DNA from: Cryptomeria japonica | Taxonomy: Eukaryota; Streptophyta; Pinopsida; Cupressales; Cupressaceae | Reading direction: 5' to 3' | Assembly: GCF_030272615.1 (NCBI RefSeq) | Contig: NC_081413.1 | Location: forward strand, 162,967,080 to 163,031,079 | DNA length: 64,000 bases | Part shown: in pieces, positions 22,871-34,646 of the stretch | Layout: every line of letters starts with the position of its first letter | How positions within the stretch are numbered: the stretch's first letter is position 1 | Position numbers and translations under genes: made by a program | Notes under the pieces: model-generated | Seen by the model: the letters and a program-made list of their open reading frames with translations, nothing else | Told to the model about the DNA's origin: nothing | Databases searched by the model: none

Positions 22871-23475
22871 GCCCCTTCATCATGTGTCGGTTTGGATTCT
22901 AGAAGCAGAATCCTCTTTTTTTTTCGTCATTTTCTTGTTATGAGTCTCTATTATCCAGAAAGGCGACGTGCCCCACATGCAACTTGTATCTAAGCTGTCA
23001 CATCAATACGATTATATCTATTTAGAAAACGTCCCGAATATGGTGACCACCACTGCTCGACAAATCCTTAAACTTACGTATTTACATTCCATCTCAATTA
23101 TATATTGGGTGTTCAAGTTTTCTTCGGGAAGTCCCACCAGTTCAAGAAATCCGGCACTCTTGCTCCTGCTTCTGAAAGATTTCTGTTTTTACTCTTGTTT
23201 GTGTGACCACGAAAAGAATTTCATCTGTTTTCTCCTACTTTCCTCAATTCCCTGTTTCACAGAAGTCCGATTCTTATCATCAAGACTTCAGTTCTGTTTA
23301 GTTTTTGTTGAAAGTTTATATCAGAAATGAAATTCCATTAGATCTAAATAATAACTCTCATCGAATTGTAGGTCTGATAAAAAATGTTTATCTCCTTCAA
23401 CAAAAATTGAAATCTTAGAGTTTTGGGAGCTAGGAAAACAGCTTTATTGTGTAATCTATTTATTATGGCGAAGAT
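22871..23475 (+). promoter_or_regulatory. Probable promoter and 5' untranslated region of the gene at 23476
   Basis: The sequence between the tandem array and the gene is less AT-biased than the DNA upstream. A TATA-like ATTATATATT lies at about 23097-23106. A 120-codon frame (22968-23330) and an ATG at 23327 precede the start and, if transcribed, would be upstream ORFs. No specific factor site is claimed. Confidence 0.3.
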
Positions 23476-24414
23476 TTGAGGTTTTTTCTTTCTTGGGAAT
23501 CTGTGGAGATGGAATTTGAGCAATGCAGAGGACGGTGCGTGGAATCGGGAGAGGAGGAAGAAAAGGGTCTTTCCTTGCGTTACCTTGTTACAGAGAACGC
23601 AGGGTTGTCAGTGAAATGGGAGAGCAGCAGCACCAGCAGCAATAGCAATCATCACGATGCATTCTTCGAATTCGCCCTGACGACAGCCTGCAAATCTTGC
23701 CCTGCCCAGGAGGAGGAGGAGCTGTTTTACCAAGATTGCATCTTTCCATGGAGGACTCAATCCACTCAGCCATTCTCATGCAGCAAATCAAAATCAGAGC
23801 ATGAAAATCGCCGGCTTTTGCATGAAAAGCCGGACGCCTGGAGAACGGATTCGCCGACCACACAATCCGGTTACAGATCCACCTTTATCTCTTCAAATTC
23901 TCAAGCTTCTCAAAAGAGGGGTTTTCATTCTTCTTCTGAAACATTTTTACAGAGGGGTAAGTCTACATTTCAGCCAGATCGGACGGCAAAGCCGCCGCAT
24001 TTGGCCCGTAAAACGCGTTTGAAATGGCTGCAGTTTTTCAGTGGGGGTTTAATCACAACTCCTCCCTTGAATCTCAAACAGGGGAAGCCTAAATCGAGCC
24101 ATTATGGTTTGGAGAATTCAGTTTTTAAGCGGTCGGTTTCTGAGGAGGGGTTAGTGAGGTGGGGAAAGGAGGTGAAAGATGTGAATCTTGAACAGAGGTC
24201 TGTGTCCGTGAAGGAAGGCAAGGAGAGCATCGTGTCCAAGGGCTTAAAGATTTTAACGCCTGTGATTAATTGCCTCAGTGGATCGGGTGAAGGAAGGAGC
24301 AGAGGTAATAAGATGGATAAAAATCCAGTGAATTCAAAGAAGGGAGGAGCGAGAGTGCATCCTTCCTTGCTTGTTAGAGCTCGCAAGAGGTCAAGATGGA
24401 TTTTCCCCATTTGA
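23476..24414 (+). CDS. Unrecognised plant protein, single exon (312 codons)
   Basis: This is the only long, balanced-composition ORF in the window that is not retroelement-like. The protein is hydrophilic with no signal peptide or membrane span. Residues about 60-95 read DAFFEFALTTACKSCP, an acidic EEEELF stretch and QDCIFPWRT; this F-E-F then ELF then I-x-P order recalls membrane-associated kinase regulator or DUF1645-type plant proteins, but similarity is weak. A serine-rich middle precedes a basic block KWLQFFSGGLITTPPLNLKQ. The C-terminus is strongly basic (RARKRSRW), as in proteins that bind acidic membranes or enter the nucleus. A second in-frame ATG (residue 12, MEFEQC) could be the true start. 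AATAAA follows 66 bp after the stop. Function is not assigned. Confidence 0.65.
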   Translation: MRFFLSWESVEMEFEQCRGRCVESGEEEEKGLSLRYLVTENAGLSVKWESSSTSSNSNHHDAFFEFALTTACKSCPAQEEEELFYQDCIFPWRTQSTQPFSCSKSKSEHENRRLLHEKPDAWRTDSPTTQSGYRSTFISSNSQASQKRGFHSSSETFLQRGKSTFQPDRTAKPPHLARKTRLKWLQFFSGGLITTPPLNLKQGKPKSSHYGLENSVFKRSVSEEGLVRWGKEVKDVNLEQRSVSVKEGKESIVSKGLKILTPVINCLSGSGEGRSRGNKMDKNPVNSKKGGARVHPSLLVRARKRSRWIFPI

Positions 24415-24480
24415 TTTGGCCATAATGTGACGGGAAAACCTTATCATCATCAATGTATGGAAGGTTCAAAATTGTAATGA

Positions 24481-24486
24481 AATAAA
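24481..24486 (+). terminator. Polyadenylation signal AATAAA
   Basis: The canonical hexamer lies 66 bp beyond the stop codon of the gene at 23476, a normal spacing for a plant mRNA 3' end. It supports that gene being real. Confidence 0.55.
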
Positions 24487-24589
24487 GTTTTCATAAGCTT
24501 ATTGCTAATCTGACATGCATTTACATAAACATAGCTTACTATTAACAGGTTTCATGGGAGTGCCCCATAACCACTAAAATTAAGGAGGT

Positions 24590-24862
24590 CCTAATATTAA
24601 AGGAGGTGCAATAAGATAGGTATGGGAATTGTAATTCTTATAACCATTAATATTAAAGGAGGTGTAATAGGTATGGGGATTGTAATTCTTATAACCACTA
24701 ATACTAAAGGAGGTGCAATAGGGTATGGCGATTGTAATTCGCATAATCACTAATACTAAAGCAGTGCAATAGCTATGGCGATTGTAATTCTTATAACCAC
24801 TAATACTAAAGGAGGTGCAATAGGTATGATGCAATAGGCATGGCGATTGTAATTCTTATACC
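24590..24862. repeat. About 51-bp tandem repeat, five copies
   Basis: The unit contains GGAGGTGCAATAGGTATGG, GATTGTAATTCTTATAACCA and CTAATACTAAA. Copies vary at one to a few positions and the last is disrupted by an ATGATGCAATAGGC duplication. It lies about 175 bp downstream of the gene at 23476, so that gene is bracketed by tandem arrays. Confidence 0.85.
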
Positions 24863-26279
24863 ATGTTCTATAAATTTGATAAGGAGTGGATAGTTGAATT
24901 TATAAATATTTATTAAAAATTTAATAAAACATTAAAAAATCTGTGTTAACATTAATTTTCGAGTCTAAAAGTAATATATATTTGTAAATGAAAATAATTT
25001 TAAAATCCAAGTACATTTATGTACATTTTCATTGGTAAATGCAAATAAAAACTAAAATATCTCTAAACATAAGAATCTTTCAAAATCTACACAAATGAAC
25101 TAAAATCAAATAAACATTTTTGAAAAGTTATTTTTCTTTATAAATTAGCCAATGAATAAATTCAATGTTCATGTATGAAATCATGTACCAAAAGATTCCC
25201 TAATCAAATTGAAAAAAGATTAAATCAATTAACTAGAGTATAAGAAGGATCGATTGTCACTGAATATAATTCACTAATGTCAACTTCAAATTTGGATCGA
25301 AGCCTTGCATCAAAGCTCATTCGTTGGTGATGGAAACGATATGGCTCAATTCGCGGCTGATGTTACTGATGAAGTCGCAGCATGTTCGAAAGGAGATCAT
25401 TGATGTTTGGTGAGATTGCCCAAAGACAATATCGCCTAATTTTGATCATAGGGATGCAATCACACAGTATGCATCAAACTCCAATTCTTGACCTCAAGAG
25501 GTGAGTTCGTCAAGATGCCAATTGCCAGTCATAAAAGGATGAATTTGCTGCCACCAAAGACTATAGTCACTGCCTCAAGTTGATCGAAATTTGCTCATAA
25601 TTGAAAATCGTTGTTGTATATAAGCTGTGTGTAATTCGATATCAGACTAAATCAATTTGAAGGAAATAGGAGTAACCGGTAACCCATCACAAGCTTGAAC
25701 GATTTTCATTTAATGTCTTTGAAACAACTCGACTACCCCAACTTAATACCCATTATTTTAAATCGAGTTGCCACTTTTTATCTCAAAGCAGCTCATATTA
25801 AATCTCTCATGGTGAAGTCGCCATTTGATTAAATTAATGATCTCCAAATCCCAGCCTTCATACTTTGGCCGATTTATTGCCTTTACTCTCCTCGATCACC
25901 TCAATCATTTAATATCACGTAGTTGGTTGCTAACTTATCCCTCATTGTGCAATTGAACACCTTAAAATTGTCCTTCATTAAATGATTGGTACTTAGATTA
26001 ATATCGAACCTCTTTATTTGATTTTTATGAGAAATTCTTGTCTTGTGTCTTCGATTTCAAGGTGATCATTGAATGTCTTCTACACTTTGCATCATGGAAA
26101 TTTTCTAAGTCATTGTTACTCCAACATTCCCTTTACGCGCTCTTGCCACCTTCATTTATCGATTTGAACTTACAGTTACTCATCGTGCAAACAAATATTA
26201 AATTTTAAGCGACTTTGCATTGCTAGGAGCAATGATGAGCAATACACAAAGCGTGCAATGCTTTTAGAAAGTAGTAAAC
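24863..26279. other. Intergenic DNA, nothing recognised
   Basis: AT-rich to about 25250, then sequence of more even composition that looks like decayed transposon DNA. I found no protein motif, terminal repeat or RNA gene. Confidence 0.35.
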
Positions 26280-26532
26280 ACGCAAATAAACACCGCTCGA
26301 AAGCAGAAGTGACATGAGGTGGCACTGGTTAAAAGCAACAGTGGCACCGCTTAAAAGCAATAGTGCTACTGAAAGACACTTCTTAAAAGCAGTAAGGGCA
26401 GTGCTACTAAGTAGCAGTGGCACTCTTGAAAATCTGTAGTGCTATTGAAAGACACTTCTTAAAAGTAGCAATGACACTGCAACTAAGTGACACTATTGAA
26501 AAGCAGTAGTGCTACTGAAAGGCACTGCTTTT
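26280..26532. repeat. Degenerate 70-76-bp tandem repeat
   Basis: AGTGCTACTGAAAGACACTT and close variants begin at 26362, 26438 and 26508, separated by CTTAAAAGCAG and AGTGGCACT words. It ends about 70 bp before the left LTR of the minus-strand Tat element. Confidence 0.6.
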
Positions 26533-26598
26533 TTTCCATGCATTAGCCAAACTTTATGATTTTCAATTTATTTTTTAAATTTTTTTAAATTTTTTGAA

Positions 26599-28234
26599 TG
26601 TGATGCATAAAAATGGAACCACGAAGCTAGACCTAATCCCACTCTCATGTACACACAGTGGAATACGAAAGAGCCTAGGGAGATAGTTCACTTTGACTAC
26701 TTCTTGTAAGAAAGATAGAGTCAAGGAGTATCTCTTAGGGTTTCTATTCCTTTGTTGTAAATGAGGAGTAGATGTGTAAAATGCAATGCAACAATCAACT
26801 AACTTGGAGATGATAAACAATGCACACTAAACTGAAAATGCAGATCTGACACAAACTAAAATTGAGAAATAGAAAGCAGAGCTGGGAAATGAGTTCAGAG
26901 GTGCACTTGTTGCTGAAATTGATGCAGATATGACAGATCCTAGGGTGTTGGGCGCCCCTGTCCTGTTGTTGGCAGAAAGCTGGTCTTCTGGATCTGAGGT
27001 CCTGAGGGTTTGATAGGCAGATTTGGCACCTGAAACTGCAAAACCCTTGGGACCAGGGCACCATGCCCTAGTCCTATCCCAAGGCGCTACGCCCCTGTCT
27101 CTGAGATCTGAGATTAGAATTAAGCCTTGAGACTGTCTCTGTGTTTTCTGACAGTCTGGAAATTTGTGCATCCACCAAATTCCTGTACCTGCACCTGCAA
27201 CTTGAAAAAGGGTATCTAGGTGGCTATACAGGGTTTTGCCTTAGTCAAACCCCTTGTTTTGGTGATTTTCACCTCCACAAATAGTTGATAATGTAATGAA
27301 ATTGTGTGTGCAAGAATCTTGTGTGTATGCAAGATCCTAAATGAATAAAAAAGTAGATCTAGAGTTCTACCCTACACTTTGGAGAGAAAACTCTAAATGA
27401 TTGTAAATGTAAATGCTTCAAATCACAAATGCTATAATTGATCTAAAGCATGAATGTAAATCTGGAAATGAATGTTATGAAGCCCATACAAAGACATGAA
27501 AATAACATGAAACCATACCAAACCCTAAGGGAGAGGTACAAGCCAATCAACAGTCAATGATCTCCTATTATTCTTCAATGTCTTCAAAGCTCTTAAAGGG
27601 TGTTGAAGATGCTTGGTTTGTTGTTGTAGAATTCATAAAACATGCACTTTCGCTACATAAGAAGATCCTTCAATCGCTAGATCTTAGATCTTCAAATGAG
27701 GAAAGAAAAGGGTTTATGTAAGAAACCCTGACTTTGTTTTGAGTCATATGCTGACTTAGAAATGATATTTTTTGACAATCTCTTGGATTTGAATATAAAA
27801 ATACCACCAAAACATGCTCCAAAAATCAAGGAGAAAAAGTTAGGACCATGGTCCGAACACATGGTGCGACCAACGTTTCACCAAATTTTTGGGGAGGCAC
27901 AATATTGTGATTTTAAAGAAAATTCTAGGAGTATGTTGAAATTTGAGATGTTTTTATATGCAAAATCCGGCCTTGAAGGTCGAAATAGGACATAATTAGG
28001 GTATTTGATAAAATGATTAATTGGAATAATAAAATGAAAAGGGGCACACTTAGGGTAAAGGGCCCAATTTTATGATGTATAGAGGGATAAGAGGAGGCTT
28101 TAGATTTAATTAGATTAATTAATTGAATGCTTAAAGGGAATTTGAAATGCAAGATAAAAACACACTAAGGCGGGTGCTAACCTAAGCATGGAATTGTACC
28201 ACCCAATTAAGGGTGTACAATTTACGATGCTACA
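26599..28234 (-). repeat. 3' LTR of the minus-strand Tat element
   Basis: On the minus strand it begins TGTAGCATCGTAAATTG directly after a polypurine tract, a start very close to that of element 1 (TGTAGCATCCTAAAATTG). The outer end is placed at a TGTGATG on the plus strand by the TG/CA rule only, so that boundary is tentative. It contains GC-rich palindromic words around 26940-27090 (for example GGGACCAGGGCACCATGCCC) like those in the LTR of element 1. The partner LTR is outside the window. Confidence 0.65.
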
Positions 28235-28254
28235 TTTATCCCCCACTTTAGCGG
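28235..28254 (-). other. Polypurine tract of the minus-strand Tat element
   Basis: On the minus strand the bases CGCTAAAGTGGGGGATAAA abut the LTR start. This is almost the same as the tract of element 1 (GCTAAAGTGGGGGCTAAA). Confidence 0.78.
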
Positions 28255-28745
28255 TCATATGACACTATGTGCATATGCAAGCTAAAGTATAGAAAAGGTA
28301 AACATTTCATGAAAAAGGATATATCCATAAGGTGTCAGATGAAGCCCCCAGTGGTATATGCAGTACACTGTTAGGAACTGCACCCTACAAAACCACATGT
28401 TAGATAAAATGACAAAATCACCTAATGCTTACTAGGAGAATGATGAAATTTGTGGGTAGCTATATGCCCCCTGTTTCGGCTTGCTAATTTAGTGAGGTGA
28501 AATGGGGTATCATGTTTACCATAATGAATTGTGAAAAGAAGTGATAACAAATGCTCACAATGAAGCTTGATACAAGATCGAAGCATATTATGGAACATTT
28601 GGTAAGAAAGAGAAGTGAATCACGATTCAAACACCACCAACAGTACAGAAATCAGAGCTCTATGACCCAAGATATGAGAGATTAAGAAGAAAATAAAAAA
28701 TTGGGGTTTTGAGGAAAGATAGAAACACATATCGTATGAATAGTG
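28255..28745. other. 3' untranslated region of the minus-strand Tat element
   Basis: This lies between the polypurine tract and the copia insertion and has no coding signal. Relative to the antisense PMD gene it would be upstream and may contain its promoter or first exon. The copia element entered here. Confidence 0.45.
28741..28745. repeat. Left target-site duplication of the copia element (TAGTG)
   Basis: Identical to 36738-36742, confirming both ends of the insertion. Confidence 0.9.
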
Positions 28746-31355
28746 TGTAGAACACAAGATGCCACTGAGAAGGGGGGTGAATAAGTGGTTTCCAATTTTA
28801 AACCTTTTAATCCTAAATGTGAATACCAGTTAACATATCAAAGACCAAGAAGACATACCGGTGAGATAAGGGAAGAGAATATTATTCAAGCACACACAAG
28901 GATACATCTCACAACACCGAATATACAAGGAAAACCTAATATGGAAAAAACCTCGGTGAGAAATGTTGTTGGAGTCTACTGCTCCAATCTAGCCTCACAA
29001 TAAACAACTGAATACAAAGTTTAGGGAACCAACCCAAGGAGCACCAACCCATGATTTTAGGGCACCAACCCCTGATTTTAGGGCACCAATCCAAGGAGCA
29101 CCAACCCCTGATTTAGGACACCAACCCAAGGAGCACCAACTCAGTGATTACAATGACTTTTAACAATACAAAAGTTATAACCTGGTTACAAATGAGTTTT
29201 GTAACCTCTGCAATTAATTCTCTCTTCCGGTTCAACCTTGCTCTGTTCTCTACTGGTTCTCTACTCACCCTCTCTGTCTCTTCCTCTGCATTGCTACTTC
29301 CTTACCAGTTCAGACTATATGGGTTGGATGGGCTGTCAGATCAAGCACCTGTTTACCAGTTCTCAATCCTCTCTGTTTGATTCCCCTTCTGCTCTACTTT
29401 TACATTGCCAGATCTTCTCTAACACTCACACTGCCCTTCAACAACCTCTGTTGCCTTCCTGTCGGTTCTAGCACTACCATTTCACTTGACTGTTGCACTC
29501 TTTGCAACTTACTGGTTACTCTAACCTTACTGGTTAAACCCTCTTACCAGTTCTCTCAAGCACTCAGTCACTATGATCTTCTGTAGATTACACTTTGACT
29601 TATTAACTCTTTGTTGCACTCTCACACTTTGATCTTCAATATCAAACACCTCATCATCTGGCAGCATCAATCAACTTAGGTCTTTGAACTGCATATTTAT
29701 ACATGGGCTTTTCCGTCAAAACATGATTCAATCTTCACACATCTAGGGTTTCTTCATTGACAACAAGGCATACCAAATCTAATCAGATCTTTTTCCTGGG
29801 ATTGACTGCCTACAACAGATCACTCAACACAGCATTTGTTTTTCTTCCAGCACATGTTTGCTATACTTAGAAACCTGCAAACTAATCACTGACCTACATC
29901 TATCAATCACATTAAATGATCTTGCAATGCCTTTCTCCATATCAGATCGCAACCTGATGTCCTACTTCGATCATAGCATCACTTAGATCTTCACTCTACA
30001 TTGAGCCACAAACCCTTGCAACTCACCCCCGATTTTCACCGATTTCATTAACCATTGACCCAATCACCAACTACCTCCTTCACCGACCTTTGCATGTTAG
30101 CTTTTCTACTTTGCCACTTGGAAGCCATGTGTCATCTTTGTCGAAATCCACAGCTGCTCATTGTGTCGGTTCAGGATGAGTCACCGACCAAGCATACACT
30201 ACCAGTATATACTTTATACTACCAGTCTTCTTGCCTTGCTGGTTATACACTAACCGATCAACCTTCATGCCATGCTTTTCTCTGTTCTTCCAGTTGGATC
30301 ACATTTGCTCGATCACCAAACTTGCCAATCCACATCATGTATCTAGAGCGAGTCATTATACACATGTCCATCTGATATGATCTTTTCGCTTTTCCTCTTT
30401 TCTCTCTTACCGGTTGACATTGACATGTCAACATTCTCTAATGCACACCTCCTATCATACCGTCTGCATGATAATCTCATACATCAATCATCAACAGACA
30501 TCTTTGTTGATTTCAGCAACTTGGAGTGAATCCATGTCCACAAATGCTAACACTTACCTTCTTCTTCATTTGATCGGTTCTCCTCTCAACTAGTTTGTCA
30601 AAGTGACAAACTCATCACTCCTTACTCTTCCTCTTCCTGTCCTAGTAGCTCATCATACTTTCCCTTGCTGATCGAGTGCACATATCTGATTTCACATGTT
30701 GGAGGCTTCCTCATGTTCCACTTTGGTCTTTCGGTATAAGCCTTCAACCACCTACCTTATACTTTTTGACTAAACTATCCCAGAGAGTTATAATGCATTC
30801 CATGCATGTTGGGAGATAAGTTAAGTATTACCACTTACCGGTGGGAGTAGATGGACCAATGCACTAAACATGCCAATCACCTAGTGGAAGTGGATCTTTG
30901 TCACTTGCTAACAACCATCTAATGGGAACCGATTTTCCTTACATTGTGCTCATTGCTTCCAACATAGCACTGATATGACTTTGCTGACATTGAGCAGATA
31001 CATCATCAACTAGACATATGACGCGGTAACCTTCCCATGTGTCTTCCTTGCTAACTTGAGGCAACACACTTTTTGGCATTCTTCTCTTCATCTGGTGATA
31101 ACATCTTCATCTTGTGGGAGTCCTGCAGTATGACATCAAACAAATAGCATACCGGTTGTCTGCCCTTCTTCATTAGCTCAACCTTTCTTTCTTATTGATC
31201 ACAATGCTTACCAGTTGGCAACAACATATTGCCAACACATCACTCACTTGGTTGACATACCATACTGGTCTCCAATACTTGCTCACCAGTCAATATTCCA
31301 TACTTACTGGTGAGATGCTATACCGGTTGACATCAATGACAACACAATGCCAACA
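28746..31355 (-). repeat. 3' LTR of the gag-only copia element
   Basis: This 2610-bp LTR is 519 bp longer than its partner because the partner lacks the segment equivalent to about 28937-29437. That segment includes the GGAAAACC and GGAAAAAACC block shared by copia LTRs here and a short tandem of GGAGCACCAACCC and GGGCACCAACCC words at about 29020-29140. The LTR is dense in TACCGGTT and its C-to-T and G-to-A derivatives. Confidence 0.92.
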
Positions 31356-32616
31356 ATCTCCCACTTTGGCATTGATGTCAACACATGTAGTATCCGATAT
31401 ACTACTATTTTTCTCTCCCCCTTTGACAACAATGACAAAGGGTACTGACAGAACTTTCTACTGGTTGCGTCTCCCCCTTTGACCATTATACTCTACATCC
31501 TCTTATCCAACAACACTTGAGATAGAGGGCTTAGACACCAACTGACACCAATTGTATATATCAGTCTGATACCAATTATTGAAGAGTGTATCAATGAATT
31601 TCACTTACCTGCAGGTCAGACTGCATCTTCTCCCCTTTGATATGTAGAAAGTTCTGACACCATTTTGTTGGATACCAATTGTTGATGCTAACACTGATAC
31701 CAATCTAATATCACATGAATATTCCCCCCCTATGCAGGTAACCCTTCCTCTTTGTCCAACATATGGATCAGAAAACAAGGGATGTAAAGTTGTGAGCTCC
31801 CCCTGAACCATAGATCTCAAGTCTTCCTTTCCCGTTAGGTTCTAAATCAGGGCTCCTATCTATACCTTGTACCGATTGAGCTGAGTATATGTGTTCCACT
31901 GATGATCTTCCAGCTCCATTATATCCATCACAACTTTGTGACATAAACTTATATGACCATAATGTCAAACCACATCACTATCATGTCAATTATCAAATCG
32001 GTTGGCCCATAATGATGCAAGCACATGAGATCAACTACCAGACCAATACATTATCATTCAGGTCTTCTCCAATATCACTTGAGATATAATTTCTTCAATT
32101 CAAGCCACAGGAGTCACTGCACCAATCCCGAAACACATTGACTCGCATAATCTGCAATACCAGTCAATGTCCATGCCGGTAACATATTATACATGTCAGT
32201 TTTCTATATCGGACCAATATCTCCACTGGAGCACCTTCCTCTAGCCTTTGTCTTCTGGAGTCAAATGACTTTGATCCCAATTGCAATTTCATCCATCCAT
32301 TAACACATGCAATAGTAATCCATATTTCATACGTAGATGTGTAGCTAAGGCAATAACTACACACACTACCATCTCACTTCTCCTTACACTGGTAGCAACC
32401 TGTCCTTGCATTTTTCCTTTTCAAAAATTGGGGGTGAATGATGTGAACAATATGCAGCTCCCCTTGAGTCATGTATCTCCTTTAAGCCTTAGTAGATATC
32501 ACCTATGCATTGGATGCACAGTACCAATCCATGGTTCTACTCTCTTGCTTCTTCCTCCATACCTGCTTGATCTCCCTTTTCTCATTTGCAGTCTTTGGAG
32601 CAGTGCTTATTTTCTT
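31356..32616 (-). other. Non-coding 3' interior of the copia element
   Basis: This stretch, where an autonomous copia would continue from pol to its end, shows no integrase, RT or RNase H motif. It contains scattered GATACCAATTG words at about 31560-31710 that resemble the primer-site region, and the polypurine tract at 31356-31375. Confidence 0.6.
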
Positions 32617-33165
32617 CTATTGATTGGCCCTTGCTCTAAAAGATTTTGCAGTATGACCAAGAACATTGTTGTAGTAGAAAACCATGTGCATCCCAACTGG
32701 ATGATCATAGAGTCTTCCATTAACCTGATCTGCTCCTCTTATCATGTTGTTGTAGCCAACTACCAGAACCAGTGGATTTGTTGATCTTGCAAGTACAATT
32801 ATCCTTTTGTTCCATGCTGGTCTTTGCCTCTCATGTGCTCTATAACTACTTCCATATTGAGCATGACTATTACATTGACTATCATGTGACTGAAATCTCT
32901 TCTTCCTGCATTCATGACTTTTATGGCCAAGTCCATTACAGTTATAACATCTAACATTCTCATTTCTTGGAATAGCTAATGGACTCTTGATAGCATAACT
33001 GGGAGAGAGCATATGCAGGTTTCTACATTTTGAGGTCTTATGCCCATATGCATTACATCTTTTACAAAATGAATTGCTATTCTTAGGAAAAGAACTTTGT
33101 CTATTCCTAGACCTTATTTTACATTCATCTTCTTTATGACCATAGTATTTGCATGAAAAACGGTA
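32617..33165 (-). pseudogene. gag: Copia gag zinc-knuckle array
   Basis: After a frameshift from the upstream gag part, four knuckle-like modules follow in order: FSCKYYGHKEDEC (first Cys replaced by Arg), CKRCNAYGHKTSKC (intact CX2CX4HX4C), CYNCNGLGHKSHEC (intact) and FYYNNVLGHTAKSF (cysteines lost). The knuckles bind packaged RNA; most plant copia gag proteins have only one or two. No integrase or RT follows in any frame. Confidence 0.8.
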
Positions 33166-33475
33166 ACCAGAAAAAGGGGGCTTATAACTTACAATTTATT
33201 TTTCTAAACATGAGATGATCTTACCTACCGGTTTGGCTTCTCCATTTTTACTTCTCCAGGGACTTGTCTTGAGTTGTTCGATCACTATAGTCCTTTCATC
33301 TGATCCCTTCTTTCCCACACTTTCTTTGTCTTATGGGCAACAACATTTCTTTGTCTTCTACCAACAAGATGTCTTCTAGGTCATTTTCTCATGTTCTTGT
33401 TTCTAATGAAGCCATATTCTATCATCTTACCTTTGCCTTTTGTATCAACATTTTTCCTTCTTGTATCACTGGTCT

Positions 33476-34573
33476 TCATCCTCGTACTTTCACGATTGTA
33501 GTTAGATCTATCTTCCTTTTTGGAGCATTTCTGACAGTGAAAGCCTGTCCTTTGTCATTTTCACCTGTGGACACAAACTGAATGTCCTTGTGGGAGACAT
33601 CCTTTTTGGTGGAGCATTCACTTGTAGCATATCCTAATCCTCTGGTATCCTTGGAGTTGTTTTGTTTGTTCAACATTTTATCCAAAGCTTCTGAGCTACT
33701 ATCAAATTGAATCCTCACCTTGAGCTCATCTTGACACTTCACAAGGTCTTTTCTGAGATTCTCCATTTGATATTTTAGCTATTGATACTCTTTATCCTTG
33801 GCTTCTAGCTTTGATTCTAAATCTTTGCACCTACACTTCTTGATATGTAAATCTGATTTTGATTCTACACTCACCCTTTTTGCATCATCCACTTGTGCTT
33901 TCAGATTGGCAATGGTAGACTCTGATTCTTGGAGACTTTTGAACAACTGGTCTTGTTCCACAATAGCAACATTCTTGAACATCTTATATTCCTTTCTTAT
34001 TATTCTAAGTTCCTTGAGTACACTTACAAGCTCTCATTCAAGATCAACCTTGGCTTCAAATTCTCCTTCATCACTGCCAGCCAAATCTTGCCAGTAGGAT
34101 TGATTTGTGTTATCTCTTCTTGGTGTGTGCATCTCACTTTATGTGTATTGGGCCATGAAGAGATGAGTTTCCTCTTCATCATTGCTGTAGCTGCTAACCG
34201 AACTAGATTTATCATATGCACATGTGTTTTTTCTATTCTTACTCTCACAAACTAGTTTTGCAGTGCTAGGTTCATTCCCATAGATTTTCTTCAATCTGTC
34301 CCACAAACTCTTTGCAAACTTGTACTTATCTACCTGTGAAGAAAAAACATTGAAGAGTCCACTAAATATGGCCTTCATTGCTTCAGCATTACATTTATAT
34401 CTTCTTTCTACATCAGGACCGGTGGGAGGACTCATCGGACTAGAGAGGCCATTAACAACCGACATCCAAACATCATAGCCTAATGAGGACAGGTAGACTT
34501 CCATTCTAGAACTCCAAATAAAATAGTTTGAACCATCAAACACCGGTGTAGGGATTGACTCAAATCTAACCAT
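33476..34573 (-). pseudogene. gag: Copia gag, N-terminal and coiled-coil parts
   Basis: The frame starts at 34573 with MVRFESIPTPVFDGSNYFIW, the copia gag opening. SLWDRLKKIYGNEPSTAKL at about 34245-34300 is the UBN2-type core. The same frame continues, with in-frame stops near 34139, 34024 and 33779, into a predicted coiled coil (LFKSLQESESTIANLKAQVD) and then a LDKMLNKQ...GLGY segment often found before the zinc knuckles in plant copia gag. The phase is kept across all three stops, so decay is by point change. Gag would build the cytoplasmic particle. Confidence 0.85.
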
Positions 34574-34632
34574 TGTGTCCAGACACTAGAATCTACCCAA
34601 GCTAGAGAAAGCTTATCTAACCAGGAACCTAG

Positions 34633-34644
34633 GCTCTGATACCA
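34633..34644 (-). other. Initiator-Met tRNA primer-binding site
   Basis: On the minus strand TGGTATCAGAGC lies two bases inside the 5' LTR. This is the standard primer site of many plant copia elements. Confidence 0.9.
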
Positions 34645-34646
34645 AT

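Noticed and set aside
22968-23330. A 120-codon ORF just upstream of the gene at 23476 as a separate gene
   Set aside because: No domain, no own 3' signal, and it lies in the likely promoter and 5' UTR. It could be an upstream ORF but is not called a gene.
31195-31486. 95- and 60-codon ORFs at the inner end of the copia LTR
   Set aside because: They lie inside the LTR and polypurine tract region, overlap each other on both strands and have no domain.
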